From positions 22,066 to 86,065 of the forward strand of contig NZ_BAUV01000015.1 of assembly GCF_000513135.1 (NCBI RefSeq): 64,000 nt of DNA. The letters run 5' to 3'. The position numbers were made by a program, and so were the translations under genes. Origin of the DNA: Halalkalibacter akibai JCM 9157 (GTDB lineage: Bacteria; Bacillota; Bacilli; Bacillales; Bacillaceae_D). Shown here one piece after another: positions 9,682 through 17,588 of this stretch. Under the pieces are notes generated by a model. It was not told the DNA's origin, searched no databases, and saw only the letters and a program-made list of their open reading frames with translations. Position 1 is the stretch's first letter, and the number at the start of each line of letters is the position of its first letter.

Positions 9682-9779
9682 GACGAAAGGGCAAAATCAT
9701 TGAAAAATGATGACGCAAAACTATAGGAGCTAAGGGAATGGAAACTATGCTAGCCAGTTGCCGATATTCACCTTCCGTC
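9682..9779 (+). ncRNA. Cyclic di-GMP-I (GEMM) riboswitch
   Basis: The GEMM-I aptamer landmarks are present in order: GACGAAAGG (P1 5' arm) and GGGCAAA, a hairpin with GAAA-type loop (ATCATTGAAAAATGAT), GACGCAAA, GGAGCTAAGGG, the second stem, then GCTAGCCAGTTGCCG. CCTTCCGTC (9771-9779) closes P1 with the 5' arm apart from one mismatch. A -10-like TATAAT lies just upstream (9672-9677). No strong terminator separates it from the RBS at 9788-9797, which suggests control of translation start. Confidence 0.85.
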
Positions 9780-9806
9780 TTATATTTTGGAGGAGGGGCG
9801 ATCACA

Positions 9807-10013
9807 TTGCCAGATTCGATTAAAAAGAAAAGAATGTTGATGTATGTTCAAAGACTAATCTGTAGAAGAAACACTTTATTCGAACAAATTGAAAACGAAA
9901 AACTCGTTGAATTAAAACAAATTTTGTTAGGTGAAGTGAAAGGAATGGACTTAGTCATTAAAGAGATGATTAAAGAATTTGACTTACCTGTAAACGAATT
10001 TAAGGGATTATAA
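9807..10013 (+). CDS. Small basic protein under a c-di-GMP riboswitch
   Basis: A 68-residue, charged, helical protein with the core KKKRMLMYVQRLICRRNTLF. I start it at TTG 9807, behind GGAGGAGGGG. The in-frame ATG at 9738 lies inside the riboswitch aptamer and has no RBS, so that extension is not credible. No family is recognised; the Spo0E phosphatase signature was looked for and is absent. Its position directly behind a c-di-GMP aptamer makes it a likely c-di-GMP output gene, and a ComFB-family gene follows about 125 bases later after a terminator. Confidence 0.6.
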   Translation: MPDSIKKKRMLMYVQRLICRRNTLFEQIENEKLVELKQILLGEVKGMDLVIKEMIKEFDLPVNEFKGL

Positions 10014-10068
10014 TATAGGTTACTTATTAAAGTAGTATTGCACGGATTATATTGGATATATTAGTTAA

Positions 10069-10102
10069 AGGGTTAATACTGGAATTGTTAACCTTTTTTT
10101 TT
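10069..10102 (+). terminator. Terminator between 68-aa gene and comFB-like gene
   Basis: GGTTAA and TTAACC close a hairpin, preceded by AA and followed by about nine T. The stem is short, so some readthrough into the ComFB-like gene is possible. Confidence 0.65.
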
Positions 10103-10138
10103 ACTTCTAATTTGAATAACAACTAGGAAGGTCTGATT

Positions 10139-10423
10139 ATGGAAACAAGAGGCTATAGGAATATCATGGAGGAAATTGTTGAAGTCTTGGTTGATATCCT
10201 TCTTACAGGGCCAGAGTATCAAGCTTTTTGTAAATGTAAGAAATGCAGGAATGATGTGATTGCACTCTCCCTTAATAGTTTATCACCTCAATATGCGACT
10301 ACTCAAGAAAACAGACAAAGCATATATGAAAATTATAACCAACCAAACATGAGAAATTGGGTAAATAAAAGGATTATCAGTTCTTTACACATTGTCAATA
10401 AATACCCACAGCATAAGAAATAA
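10139..10423 (+). CDS. ComFB-family protein
   Basis: A 94-residue protein with the ComFB signature: an N-terminal helix (NIMEEIVEVLVDILL), the Cys pattern CKCKKC (about 33-38) and ALSLNSLSPQYATT. ComFB was named from the late competence operon of B. subtilis. Proteins of this family have more recently been reported as cyclic dinucleotide receptors in other bacteria. It is not in a comF operon here, but it lies just behind a c-di-GMP riboswitch gene, which fits a signalling role. RBS CTAGGAAGG precedes the ATG, and a strong terminator follows. Confidence 0.8.
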   Translation: METRGYRNIMEEIVEVLVDILLTGPEYQAFCKCKKCRNDVIALSLNSLSPQYATTQENRQSIYENYNQPNMRNWVNKRIISSLHIVNKYPQHKK

Positions 10424-10429
10424 ATGATG

Positions 10430-10460
10430 AAAAAAGCCAACTTTTGAGTTGGCTTTTTTC
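10430..10460 (+). terminator. Terminator of comFB-like gene
   Basis: A perfect stem AAAAGCCAACT / AGTTGGCTTTT with TTTG loop and T-run. Confidence 0.9.
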
Positions 10461-10604
10461 TTATGGTAAACAGCAGTAATTGTATAATAGCTAATAGAAC
10501 AGTTGGTTGTTAGTATTAGAAAAAGTAGAAAAAATAAAATCACTGTAACTTTTAATTTATAAAAACAGACTAATCTTTGAATAAAAGAAAATGGAGGTGA
10601 AGTC

Positions 10605-11159
10605 TTGAGTGGAAATAAAGAATTAGAAGAAGACATCAGAAGATTGTACGGCCTTTATTTTAATGATGTCTATCGGTTCATCGCATCGTTTATAAATAAC
10701 CGAAATGATATCGAGGATTTAACACAAGAGGTATTTATGCGATTATTCAAATCTCTATCTACTTATAAAGGCCAATCAGAAATGAAAACTTGGTTATTTT
10801 CTATTGCTAAAAATGTAACTTTTGACCATCTACGTAAGGTAAAACGTCAAAACTTTCTTTATGAGTATTTACTAAAATGGTTACCAAATCAACAACAAGA
10901 AAAATTGACTGAAGATGTTGTAACTAGAAAAGAAGAGGTTTCTGCTCTTTATTCACATTTAAAAGATTTAAAGTATGATTACCGCATGGTTGTTCTTCTT
11001 CGAGGAGTGCACGAATTATCGATTATTGAAACAGCTAAGATAATGGACTGGACTGAGTCTAAAGTGAAAGTAACGTACCATCGCGCTCTTAAAATCTTAA
11101 AAAAGGAATTAGAAGCAACTGAGGAAATGGCGAAAGAGAGGTGGATAGATAATGGATAA
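10605..11159 (+). CDS. ECF RNA polymerase sigma factor
   Basis: A 184-residue ECF sigma factor, similar to the SigV/SigX/SigW group. Region 2 shows YFNDVYRFIASFI, DLTQEVFMRLFKSL and WLFSIAKNVTFDHLRKVKR. Region 4 shows VVLLRGVHELSIIETAKIM and SKVKVTYHRALKIL. Start TTG 10605 follows GGAGGTGAAG. Its last codons overlap the start of a membrane-anchored SpoIIP-domain gene (ATGGATAA), which sits where an anti-sigma gene would be expected. I infer that the neighbour controls this sigma factor. Confidence 0.9.
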   Translation: MSGNKELEEDIRRLYGLYFNDVYRFIASFINNRNDIEDLTQEVFMRLFKSLSTYKGQSEMKTWLFSIAKNVTFDHLRKVKRQNFLYEYLLKWLPNQQQEKLTEDVVTRKEEVSALYSHLKDLKYDYRMVVLLRGVHELSIIETAKIMDWTESKVKVTYHRALKILKKELEATEEMAKERWIDNG

Positions 11160-12033
11160 AAAGGAAGATCAAGACATTCTTAACGAACTAAAACGAAAAC
11201 ATGCAGCTCTTATGCCGAGTAACCAATTTAAAAATGAATTAGAGGATAAGTTGATTCTAAAATTTTCAAAGAAACGTAATTTCACCTCTTTAATTCCAGC
11301 TTTTGGATTAAGCTTAGCTAGTATTATATTCTTTATTTTATTTATAAATTCAGAGGCGCTTCTTACTAATACAATGAATATACCAAGTGAACCACCACAA
11401 GTTTATATTTTGCATACTCATAATTACGAATCGTTTGTACCTGACTTAGAAAATTTAACAGCGAGTGATGTCCCTGTTGAAGAAGCACAACACCATGATT
11501 TAAATATCACATTAGTTGGTGAATATTTAAGTAAACAACTTCATGATAATGGAATAAATGCAATTCAGGAAAAAAGAGATGTTCAATCAGATCTTCTAAA
11601 TAAAGGTTGGATGTACTCAAAGTCATACGATATTTCAAGAATTTACACGAATGAAGTGTTGAAACAACATGATTCTATTGAGCTTATATTGGATATCCAT
11701 CGAGATTCACTTCCTAGAAATCGCACGACTATGAAGTATAATGATGAAGACGTTGCGAGAATTGTTTTTGTTGTGAATGGAAATCATTCAAATTATCAAC
11801 CAAACTTGAGCTTTGCTGAAAAATTAAACCAAAGACTCGAAGAATATCATCCGGGCTTATCAAGAGGAGTAATACTTAGACAGGGTGCGTTCACTAATCA
11901 TAATTATAATCAAGACTTGTCCGAAAAGTCGATCTTATTAGAGATTGGAGGTCCTGAAAATACGATCGAGGAAGTCAATAAGGCAGCTGGCTTTTTAGCG
12001 GAGGTGATTGTAGAGGTCCTAAAAGAAAAATAG
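11152..12033 (+). CDS. Membrane-anchored SpoIIP-domain protein, probable anti-sigma partner
   Basis: A 293-residue protein in three parts: a charged cytoplasmic segment (about 1-43), one membrane helix (about 46-65) and an external SpoIIP domain. The SpoIIP motifs are clear: HTHNYESF (about 85-92), LILDIHRDS (about 178-186), and SILLEIGGPENTIEE near the C terminus. SpoIIP enzymes cleave peptidoglycan (amidase and endopeptidase) during engulfment. This one overlaps the sigma gene by 8 bases. The cytoplasmic segment could bind sigma and the outer domain could sense or cut wall; this is inference. Alternatively it is simply a sigma-regulated SpoIIP paralogue. Confidence 0.8.
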   Translation: MDKKEDQDILNELKRKHAALMPSNQFKNELEDKLILKFSKKRNFTSLIPAFGLSLASIIFFILFINSEALLTNTMNIPSEPPQVYILHTHNYESFVPDLENLTASDVPVEEAQHHDLNITLVGEYLSKQLHDNGINAIQEKRDVQSDLLNKGWMYSKSYDISRIYTNEVLKQHDSIELILDIHRDSLPRNRTTMKYNDEDVARIVFVVNGNHSNYQPNLSFAEKLNQRLEEYHPGLSRGVILRQGAFTNHNYNQDLSEKSILLEIGGPENTIEEVNKAAGFLAEVIVEVLKEK

Positions 12034-12047
12034 TTTATTGTTTTTTA

Positions 12048-12084
12048 GATGCGATTACAGAACCTGGTAATCGCATCTATTTTT
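12048..12084 (+). terminator. Terminator of sigma/SpoIIP operon
   Basis: GATGCGATTAC and GTAATCGCATC form a perfect stem around AGAACCTG, followed by TATTTTT. Confidence 0.9.
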
Positions 12085-12241
12085 ATGAAATTGAAGTTAG
12101 ACAACTAATATATTTACAAGTTAATTTTCAAATAAGGTACAGTAATAGACCAAATAGCAGAGAAAATTTGTATAATTATGGTATTATTAATAAAACTACT
12201 TTTTCTACACAATTTCTCATTACACACAGAGGTTTGTTTGA

Positions 12242-12634
12242 ATATTAAAAGAAAATAAAATTTTGAGAATTGCTGCTGGTGTGTGGGGATTAGTTGCTAT
12301 TTTAAATTTATGGTTACTAATTTATATGTTAAACGACAGCTGCCTTTTGGTTTAATCATGATGCCGATTTTTGTTGTGACGATCCCTAATATTATCAATC
12401 TATCATTTTAAATTACATTCAATTGATTATCTTAGAATAGATAAGGAAGTCCTGTCTATTCATAAAGGTTTAGTTTTTCCTAGGAAGAAAATCCCTTTAT
12501 CCGAAATTGAAGAAGGTCATGATTTAGGCACTTGGTTCGTTCTAATTTTAAAAACAGGAAATGAGATCGAAATCAATACAAAACTAATAACAATCAGAGA
12601 TTACGAGAAGTTAAAAGACACATTAATGAAGTAA
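12242..12634 (+). pseudogene. Decayed membrane PH-domain-like gene
   Basis: The 640-base gap here holds remains of one protein in three frames. The first part (from about 12242) gives a membrane helix, GVWGLVAILNLWLLIYML. The second (about 12340-12410) gives FGLIMMPIFVVTIPNIINL, another helix. The third (to TAA 12634) gives DKEVLSIHKGLVFPRKKIP and LSEIEEGHDLGTWFVLILK, as in bacterial PH domains of membrane proteins. One base appears lost near 12340, and one T gained near 12408. The family assignment is tentative. Confidence 0.5.
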
Positions 12635-12676
12635 GTAACGATCAAATAAGAATTATTAGAATGTATTTGGAGGAAG

Positions 12677-13084
12677 ATGTTATTGGATCACGACTATGAA
12701 GATGAAAAGAAGAAAGTTTACAAAAAACTAATTAAAAGTTTTTTTATAGGATTCTTACTAATTACTGGACTCATTACCTATGGCGTTTATTGGTTATTTT
12801 ATGACTATAGTAGATTTAAACAAGAATTAATTGTGGAGTCAACTTCTCCAGGTGGTACATATACAATTAAAGCTTATCTCAATAATGGTGGCGCTACCGT
12901 TTCTTACACTGTTCTTGGCGAATTGGTTTTTAATCAACAAAACAAAAGACCTAAGAAAATATATTGGCAATATAGAGAAGAGAATGCAGATATAGTTTGG
13001 TTAGATGATCAGACCGTCCGCATCAATCAAGTGCAATTAGAACTTCCTCATCAAACGTATGATTATAGGAGAGGAGTAAAATAA
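12677..13084 (+). CDS. DUF5412-like membrane protein
   Basis: A 135-residue protein with a short charged N terminus, one membrane helix (about 22-43) and an outer domain. The segment STSPGGTYTIKAYLNNGGAT, followed by KIYWQYREENADIVWLDD, fits the pattern I recall for DUF5412 proteins of Bacillus. ATG 12677 lies only 3 bases after GGAGG; TTG 12683, spaced nine bases, may be the real start. The function is unknown. The decayed gene upstream is in the same orientation, so they may have been an operon. Confidence 0.6.
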   Translation: MLLDHDYEDEKKKVYKKLIKSFFIGFLLITGLITYGVYWLFYDYSRFKQELIVESTSPGGTYTIKAYLNNGGATVSYTVLGELVFNQQNKRPKKIYWQYREENADIVWLDDQTVRINQVQLELPHQTYDYRRGVK

Positions 13085-13203
13085 AAGTATTGGAAAACAA
13101 TTATTAATGGAGTAGGGTCCTTATGATCCTTACACTGTTTTTGAAACTCAAAGTAAAGAATATACGTAGATTAAGATGTTAGGAACTTTAACCAGAGGTG
13201 ATC

Positions 13204-13716
13204 ATGGTGGGGCAAAAGCAAATTATACCTGAGCAACATTTGAAAACTAGATCTCTTTTTAGATGGCTAGGTCCAGTTCTAATTTTTATTGGAGTAGTTT
13301 GTATGATAGTCGCATTCATTGATTTTTTTACAGCCGACTTTTTTAGAGAGCCGAGATTTTTTGGGCTATTTTTTGTAGCAATGCCATTTTTATTTGTTGG
13401 AATTAGTTTGTCGGGACTTGGCTATGGAGGAACGGTCGCATAGTACCAAAGCAGAGAATATGCTCCTGTTGCCAAAGATACCTTTAATTACTTGGCAAAA
13501 GAAACTTTTGGTGGGGTTAAAGAAATAACTAAGGCAGTTCAAGCAGGTCAAAATAGTAAAGCTTCTTTAACATGTCAAGGGTGCCTAAAACAAAATCCGA
13601 GTAACTCAAAATTTTGTAATGAATGTGGGAAGTCGCTTGTTCAAATCTGTGGAAAGTGTAACCATGAAAATGTAAAAGATGCTCGATTTTGTAATGATTG
13701 TGGCAGTTCATTTTGA
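13204..13716 (+). pseudogene. Zinc-ribbon membrane protein interrupted by an in-frame TAG
   Basis: Two open stretches in the same frame (13204-13443 and 13444-13716) are separated only by a TAG at 13441-13443. Together they give about 170 residues: two membrane helices, a linker (REYAPVAKDTFNYLAKET), then two zinc ribbons, CQGC...CNECG and CGKC...CNDCG. This is a common Bacillaceae layout, so the TAG is probably a nonsense mutation or a sequence error. If real, only the membrane part is made. ATG 13204 follows AGAGGTG. Confidence 0.65.
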
Positions 13717-13750
13717 TCTTTTGGTAAGCTCATAGTAATGGCTAAAGCGT

Positions 13751-13787
13751 AAGGATAAGTTCGTTTAATTGAACTATCCTTTTTTTT
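13751..13787 (+). terminator. Terminator after zinc-ribbon gene
   Basis: AAGGATAAGTTC pairs with GAACTATCCTT with one bulge, followed by eight T. Confidence 0.8.
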
Positions 13788-13990
13788 ATATTAATATTAT
13801 ATTGCAATAAATGAAATATATATTTCTCGGTTTAGAATTAATATCGTTTTTAGTGCATGTAGACGAAGATTAAAGAAAAACTAAGAAGGCTATTACTATT
13901 TTTAAGACATTACATAGCTACGTTCCTAATTTGTCTATATGGATTAAGGAAACGACATTCGATCATTGTAAGATTGGAAGGAGATTGACT

Positions 13991-15451
13991 ATGACAGAAA
14001 AACGTAAAGTGACTATTGCTCGAGGAGACGGTATCGGTCCTGAAATAATGAACGCTACCCTAAAAATACTAGAACATTCGGGGGCACAGATTGAACCTGA
14101 ATTTATTGATATCGGCGAAAAGGTATACATATCTGGTAATACAACTGGAATTCCAGACGAAGCATGGGAATCATTAAGACGAACTAAAATATTTTTTAAG
14201 GGACCAATAACAACTCCCCAAGGTGGAGGGTATAAAAGCCTTAACGTAACCATTCGGAAGACGTTAGGTTTATATGCAAATGTTAGGCCCAATGTTTCCT
14301 ATGCACCATTTATACAAACAAAACACCCTGACATGGATCTCGTCATTATTCGTGAAAACGAAGAAGACTTATACGCTGGCATTGAGCATCAGCAAACGCC
14401 AGAAGTCGTTCAGTGTTTAAAGTTAATTACCCGCCCCGGTTGCGAAAAAATCGTAAGGTACGCATTTGAATATGCAAAAAAGAACAACCGCAAAAAGGTA
14501 ACCTGCTTCACGAAAGATAATATTATGAAATTGACGGACGGTCTCTTTCACAAAGTTTTCAAAGAAATTTCGGTAGAGTATCCTGAAATTGAAACAGAGC
14601 ATTGGATTATTGATATCGGAATGGCTAAAATCGCTGATTCTCCACAAGATTTTGATGTAATTGTCATGCCTAATTTATACGGGGACATTGCCTCTGATGT
14701 TGCTGCTCAAATTACGGGGAGTGTAGGACTTGCTGGTTCGGCAAATATTGGGGATCAAGTAGCGATGTTTGAGGCTATCCATGGAAGTGCTCCTGATATT
14801 GCTGGAAAAGGAATTGCCAACCCTTCTGGTTTAATTCAAGGGGCTATCATGATGTTAGTTCATATTGGTCAAGCTGACGTTGCTACTCGTATTCATAATG
14901 CATGGTTGAAAACATTAGAAGATGGAATTCATACAGGCGATATAGCAAAAGGCGGAGCATCTGTTGGTACGATGGAGTTTGCAGAGGCTGTAATCGAACG
15001 GTTAGGGCAAGAGCCTACTACGTTCAAACCAGTTCAATATAATAATGAAGACAACTCTAATGAAAATAATTTTAAACTAGCTCCACTCGTTAAAGATCGA
15101 CCAAAATCTAATGTTGTTCGTGAATTAGATGGAGTAGATGTTTTCTTGTTTAATGATGACTTAACTCCTGATGAAATTGGAGAGAAATTAACAGCACTCG
15201 CTGAACCAGAATTCTCATTAGCTGTCATTACTAATCGCGGAGTCAAAGTTTATCCGAATGGCTTCCCTGAAACGTTTATGACAGATCATTTGCGCTGTCG
15301 TTTTCAGAAAAATGAAGAACAAGCTGTAACGAATGAAAGTATTATAAAATTATTAGCGCGCATTCAAGAATCGGGCTTGGACTTTATTAAGATTGAGAAC
15401 CTGTATAAATTTAATGGTGAGCGAGGTTATTCTTTAGGTCAAGGTCAATAA
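13991..15451 (+). CDS. icd: Isocitrate dehydrogenase (NADP-type), type II with C-terminal domain
   Basis: A 486-residue decarboxylating dehydrogenase. The substrate site SLNVTIRKTLGLYANVRP and the metal site (YGDIASDVAAQ) are those of isocitrate/isopropylmalate dehydrogenases. The approximately 150-residue C-terminal extension (from about residue 335) matches the longer Rickettsia/Thermus-like form of isocitrate dehydrogenase rather than the approximately 423-residue B. subtilis Icd. The gene stands alone, not with citZ or mdh. Start ATG 13991 has GGAG seven bases ahead. NADP preference is inferred from the subfamily. Confidence 0.8.
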   Translation: MTEKRKVTIARGDGIGPEIMNATLKILEHSGAQIEPEFIDIGEKVYISGNTTGIPDEAWESLRRTKIFFKGPITTPQGGGYKSLNVTIRKTLGLYANVRPNVSYAPFIQTKHPDMDLVIIRENEEDLYAGIEHQQTPEVVQCLKLITRPGCEKIVRYAFEYAKKNNRKKVTCFTKDNIMKLTDGLFHKVFKEISVEYPEIETEHWIIDIGMAKIADSPQDFDVIVMPNLYGDIASDVAAQITGSVGLAGSANIGDQVAMFEAIHGSAPDIAGKGIANPSGLIQGAIMMLVHIGQADVATRIHNAWLKTLEDGIHTGDIAKGGASVGTMEFAEAVIERLGQEPTTFKPVQYNNEDNSNENNFKLAPLVKDRPKSNVVRELDGVDVFLFNDDLTPDEIGEKLTALAEPEFSLAVITNRGVKVYPNGFPETFMTDHLRCRFQKNEEQAVTNESIIKLLARIQESGLDFIKIENLYKFNGERGYSLGQGQ

Positions 15452-15455
15452 ATTT

Positions 15456-15491
15456 AAAAAGGGTATTCAATTTTTATTGGATACCCTTTTT
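15456..15491 (+). terminator. Terminator of isocitrate dehydrogenase gene
   Basis: AAAAAGGGTATTCAA pairs with TTGGATACCCTTTTT, with T-run. Confidence 0.85.
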
Positions 15492-15581
15492 GTTTGTTTT
15501 CAACTGTAAATATTAAATATTATATGTTTTTTGGATTTAGTGGGACGGAATGATTACACACTACCAATAAAAAGGAAGTTA

Positions 15582-15672
15582 TTGTTATATTTTTTGAGCA
15601 ATCGTAGCTGTTATTCTCGGTTTGTTATTCCTCAAGACGATACTTATTAGAAAAAACGTTACACAAATTTGA
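15582..15672 (+). pseudogene. Possible remnant of a small single-helix membrane protein
   Basis: Behind AAGGAAG, a TTG opens L-L-Y-F-L. After a frame change near 15596 the sequence reads IVAVILGLLFLKTILIRKN and stops at 15672. The joined product would be about 30 residues with one membrane helix. This is weak evidence and may be chance. Confidence 0.25.
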
Positions 15673-15694
15673 TAAATAAAGAAGGAATTGAAAA

Positions 15695-16138
15695 ATGACT
15701 GTAATCTATCAATCTTATATAGGAATACCAGAACCTGAAGTTTTAAAGGGGATAGCAGATTTACATCATCGAATATTCAATCAATCAGAAAACTTCTTAT
15801 TGAAGATTCAAACAAAACCTGAATTATTATTTTTCGTTGCCATAGATCCTGAACAAAGAGTTATAGGTTTTAAAGTGGGCTATGCTGTTAATAATTCTTG
15901 CTTTTATAGTTGGTTAGGTGGGGTGGATGAACATTATAGAAGTGCTGGGATAGGTTCAACACTTATGTTAAAACAACATGCTTACTTAAAAGAGAATGGC
16001 TATAAAACCGTGCAAACGAAAACAATGAATAAGTGGCGCAATATGTTAATTTTGAACATAAAGTTGGGATTTAACGTCGTCTCAACATACACGGATGAAA
16101 AGGGATTACATAAAATCATATTAGAAAAATCACTTTAG
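15695..16138 (+). CDS. GNAT-family N-acetyltransferase
   Basis: A 147-residue acetyltransferase of the GNAT fold. The acetyl-CoA binding motif A is YRSAGIGSTLMLKQHAYLKE (about 87-106), preceded by the beta strand FYSWLGGVDE. Motif B follows with the NKWRNMLILNIKLGF helix. The substrate is unknown. GAAGGAA precedes the ATG. It is followed, in the same direction, by the TIR-like gene 94 bases later, which has its own -10-like sequence. Confidence 0.8.
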   Translation: MTVIYQSYIGIPEPEVLKGIADLHHRIFNQSENFLLKIQTKPELLFFVAIDPEQRVIGFKVGYAVNNSCFYSWLGGVDEHYRSAGIGSTLMLKQHAYLKENGYKTVQTKTMNKWRNMLILNIKLGFNVVSTYTDEKGLHKIILEKSL

Positions 16139-16232
16139 TGAAAGAAAATTCATAGAGACAAAAAGAACTAATGTTCGGTATAATGGTATTATCTAATTTA
16201 AGGGAATGAAAATATTGAAAGGAAGACCATTC

Positions 16233-17240
16233 ATGAAACCTAAAGTTTTTATTGGATCTGCACGAGAATCCATACGATATGTAAATGCCATTCAAGAACA
16301 ACTATCCTATTGCGCTGAAGTAACTCCTTGGTCCGCTGGTGCGTTCAAAACACTGGAATATCCAATGGAAGCTCTTGAACGAGAGTTAACCCAAAATGAT
16401 TTTGCTGTATTTGTCTTTTCTCCAGATGACGTTATTAATATTCGTGGTAGTATCTCTTTTATAACAAGAGACAATACTTTGTTTGAAATGGGCTTGTTTT
16501 GGGGGAGACTGAAGCGAGGTAGAGTATTTTACATAGTTCCTGACACAACTCCAGATACAAGCCATGCATCTGGGTTACGCCTTCCATCAGATTTAGCAGC
16601 ATTGACAGTATTAACTTATCAAGTTCGAACTGATCAAAACTATAATGCTGCCGTGAATGTTGCCTGCGGGAAAATTCAATCAGCTATTGAACAATTAAGC
16701 TTTTTTCAAGATCCAGCAGTTCTTTTAGAGAGTGCATTAGAACATACTGAACAAGATTATGCAATCATACGTTTATTGAGAACGTTATCAAAAAGATTAT
16801 TAGAAAATCCCTCAAAAAAGTATCAGTATTTATCAGACTCTGTTAGAAGTACGTATAAAGCGCCACCTTCTTTCTTTGTTGAAGGAATTGGTGTTTGGAT
16901 AACAGAAGAAACGGAAGACCTTAGAGGATTGAGGCAAATTGCTGGAAATGAAGGATCTGGTAAGTTTTATGATTTTGGAGTAAACACAAACAAAGAAGCA
17001 TCTGACCGCATTTTAGTTATTGATTGTCTACTCAATAGCGAAGAGCTGGTTCTTCTTAAGAGTGATATTACTTTTGATAAAACATATGTATTATGTTATC
17101 CTATTGGTAACGAAATCGTATTAACTGTGGCAATTAACGGAAGAAATGCGTTAACAGAAGAAGAAATTGACTCAATTTTTCTGGAAAACCATAAACTTTT
17201 GGGCATTATCAATTATCTTTTTGGAGGTGCTTCATCGTGA
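16233..17240 (+). CDS. TIR-like (PF10137-type) protein with GAF-like C-terminal domain
   Basis: A 335-residue protein. Residues 3-150 form a TIR-like nucleotide-binding domain of the CAP12/Pycsar-effector type: KVFIGSARES at the N terminus, FAVFVFSPDDV (about 57-67), and RDNTLFEMGLFWGRL, whose Glu is the expected catalytic residue for NAD+ cleavage. A helical linker leads to a GAF-like domain (about 205-330: GVWITEETEDLRGLR, RILVIDCLL, YVLCYPIGNE). ATG 16233 has GGAAGA seven bases ahead; an earlier ATG (16206) is possible. A -10-like TATAAT lies near 16180. The stop overlaps a 58-residue gene (GTGA). A role in defence or stress-triggered NAD+ depletion is inferred. Confidence 0.75.
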   Translation: MKPKVFIGSARESIRYVNAIQEQLSYCAEVTPWSAGAFKTLEYPMEALERELTQNDFAVFVFSPDDVINIRGSISFITRDNTLFEMGLFWGRLKRGRVFYIVPDTTPDTSHASGLRLPSDLAALTVLTYQVRTDQNYNAAVNVACGKIQSAIEQLSFFQDPAVLLESALEHTEQDYAIIRLLRTLSKRLLENPSKKYQYLSDSVRSTYKAPPSFFVEGIGVWITEETEDLRGLRQIAGNEGSGKFYDFGVNTNKEASDRILVIDCLLNSEELVLLKSDITFDKTYVLCYPIGNEIVLTVAINGRNALTEEEIDSIFLENHKLLGIINYLFGGASS

Positions 17241-17413
17241 GTAAAACAGCTAAATCAATGATCAATACTTTAGGAAAAAATTCTTATAAAGTTGGAAAAG
17301 CTGTACCGGGTGTTCAAGCAATTATTACCTCTAAAAAAGGTGAAGAATCCGGAACCATTGTGTATAGAAGAAAAGCCGAATATCGTGAAGACCCTTTTGG
17401 TAAACGCGCGTAG
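17237..17413 (+). CDS. 58-residue basic protein coupled to the TIR-like gene
   Basis: GTG 17237 overlaps the TIR-gene stop in GTGA, a four-base coupling, and the RBS TTGGAGG lies at 17221-17227. The product is strongly basic (KTAKSMINTLGKNSYKVGKA, ending in DPFGKRA), with no membrane helix, Cys or known motif. A hairpin terminator starts at its stop codon, so the two genes form a closed operon. It may be an immunity protein, a cofactor or a nucleic-acid-binding sensor; nothing in the sequence decides. Confidence 0.7.
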   Translation: MSKTAKSMINTLGKNSYKVGKAVPGVQAIITSKKGEESGTIVYRRKAEYREDPFGKRA

Positions 17414-17439
17414 AAGAGAGTGATACTCTCTTCTTTTTT
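17413..17439 (+). terminator. Terminator of TIR operon
   Basis: GAAGAGAGT and ACTCTCTTC pair around GAT and are followed by TTTTTT. The first arm overlaps the stop codon of the small gene. Confidence 0.9.
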
Positions 17440-17588
17440 ATTTGCTCATTTAATTCATTTAAAAGTATGAACTTAATACAAAAATATGGTAATCTTAATC
17501 TATTGTTTTATCATTTAGAATAATATTCTTTTCGCATTGATTATTGCTATTAACATTGACAAAAAACAGAAATAGGAGTGGTCATCTT

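Noticed and set aside
9738..9806. ATG 9738 as the start of the small gene
   Set aside because: It lies inside the c-di-GMP aptamer, without an RBS; TTG 9807 has GGAGGAGGGG in front.
13441..13443. TAG as a pyrrolysine or programmed readthrough codon
   Set aside because: No supporting context; a point mutation or sequence error is simpler.
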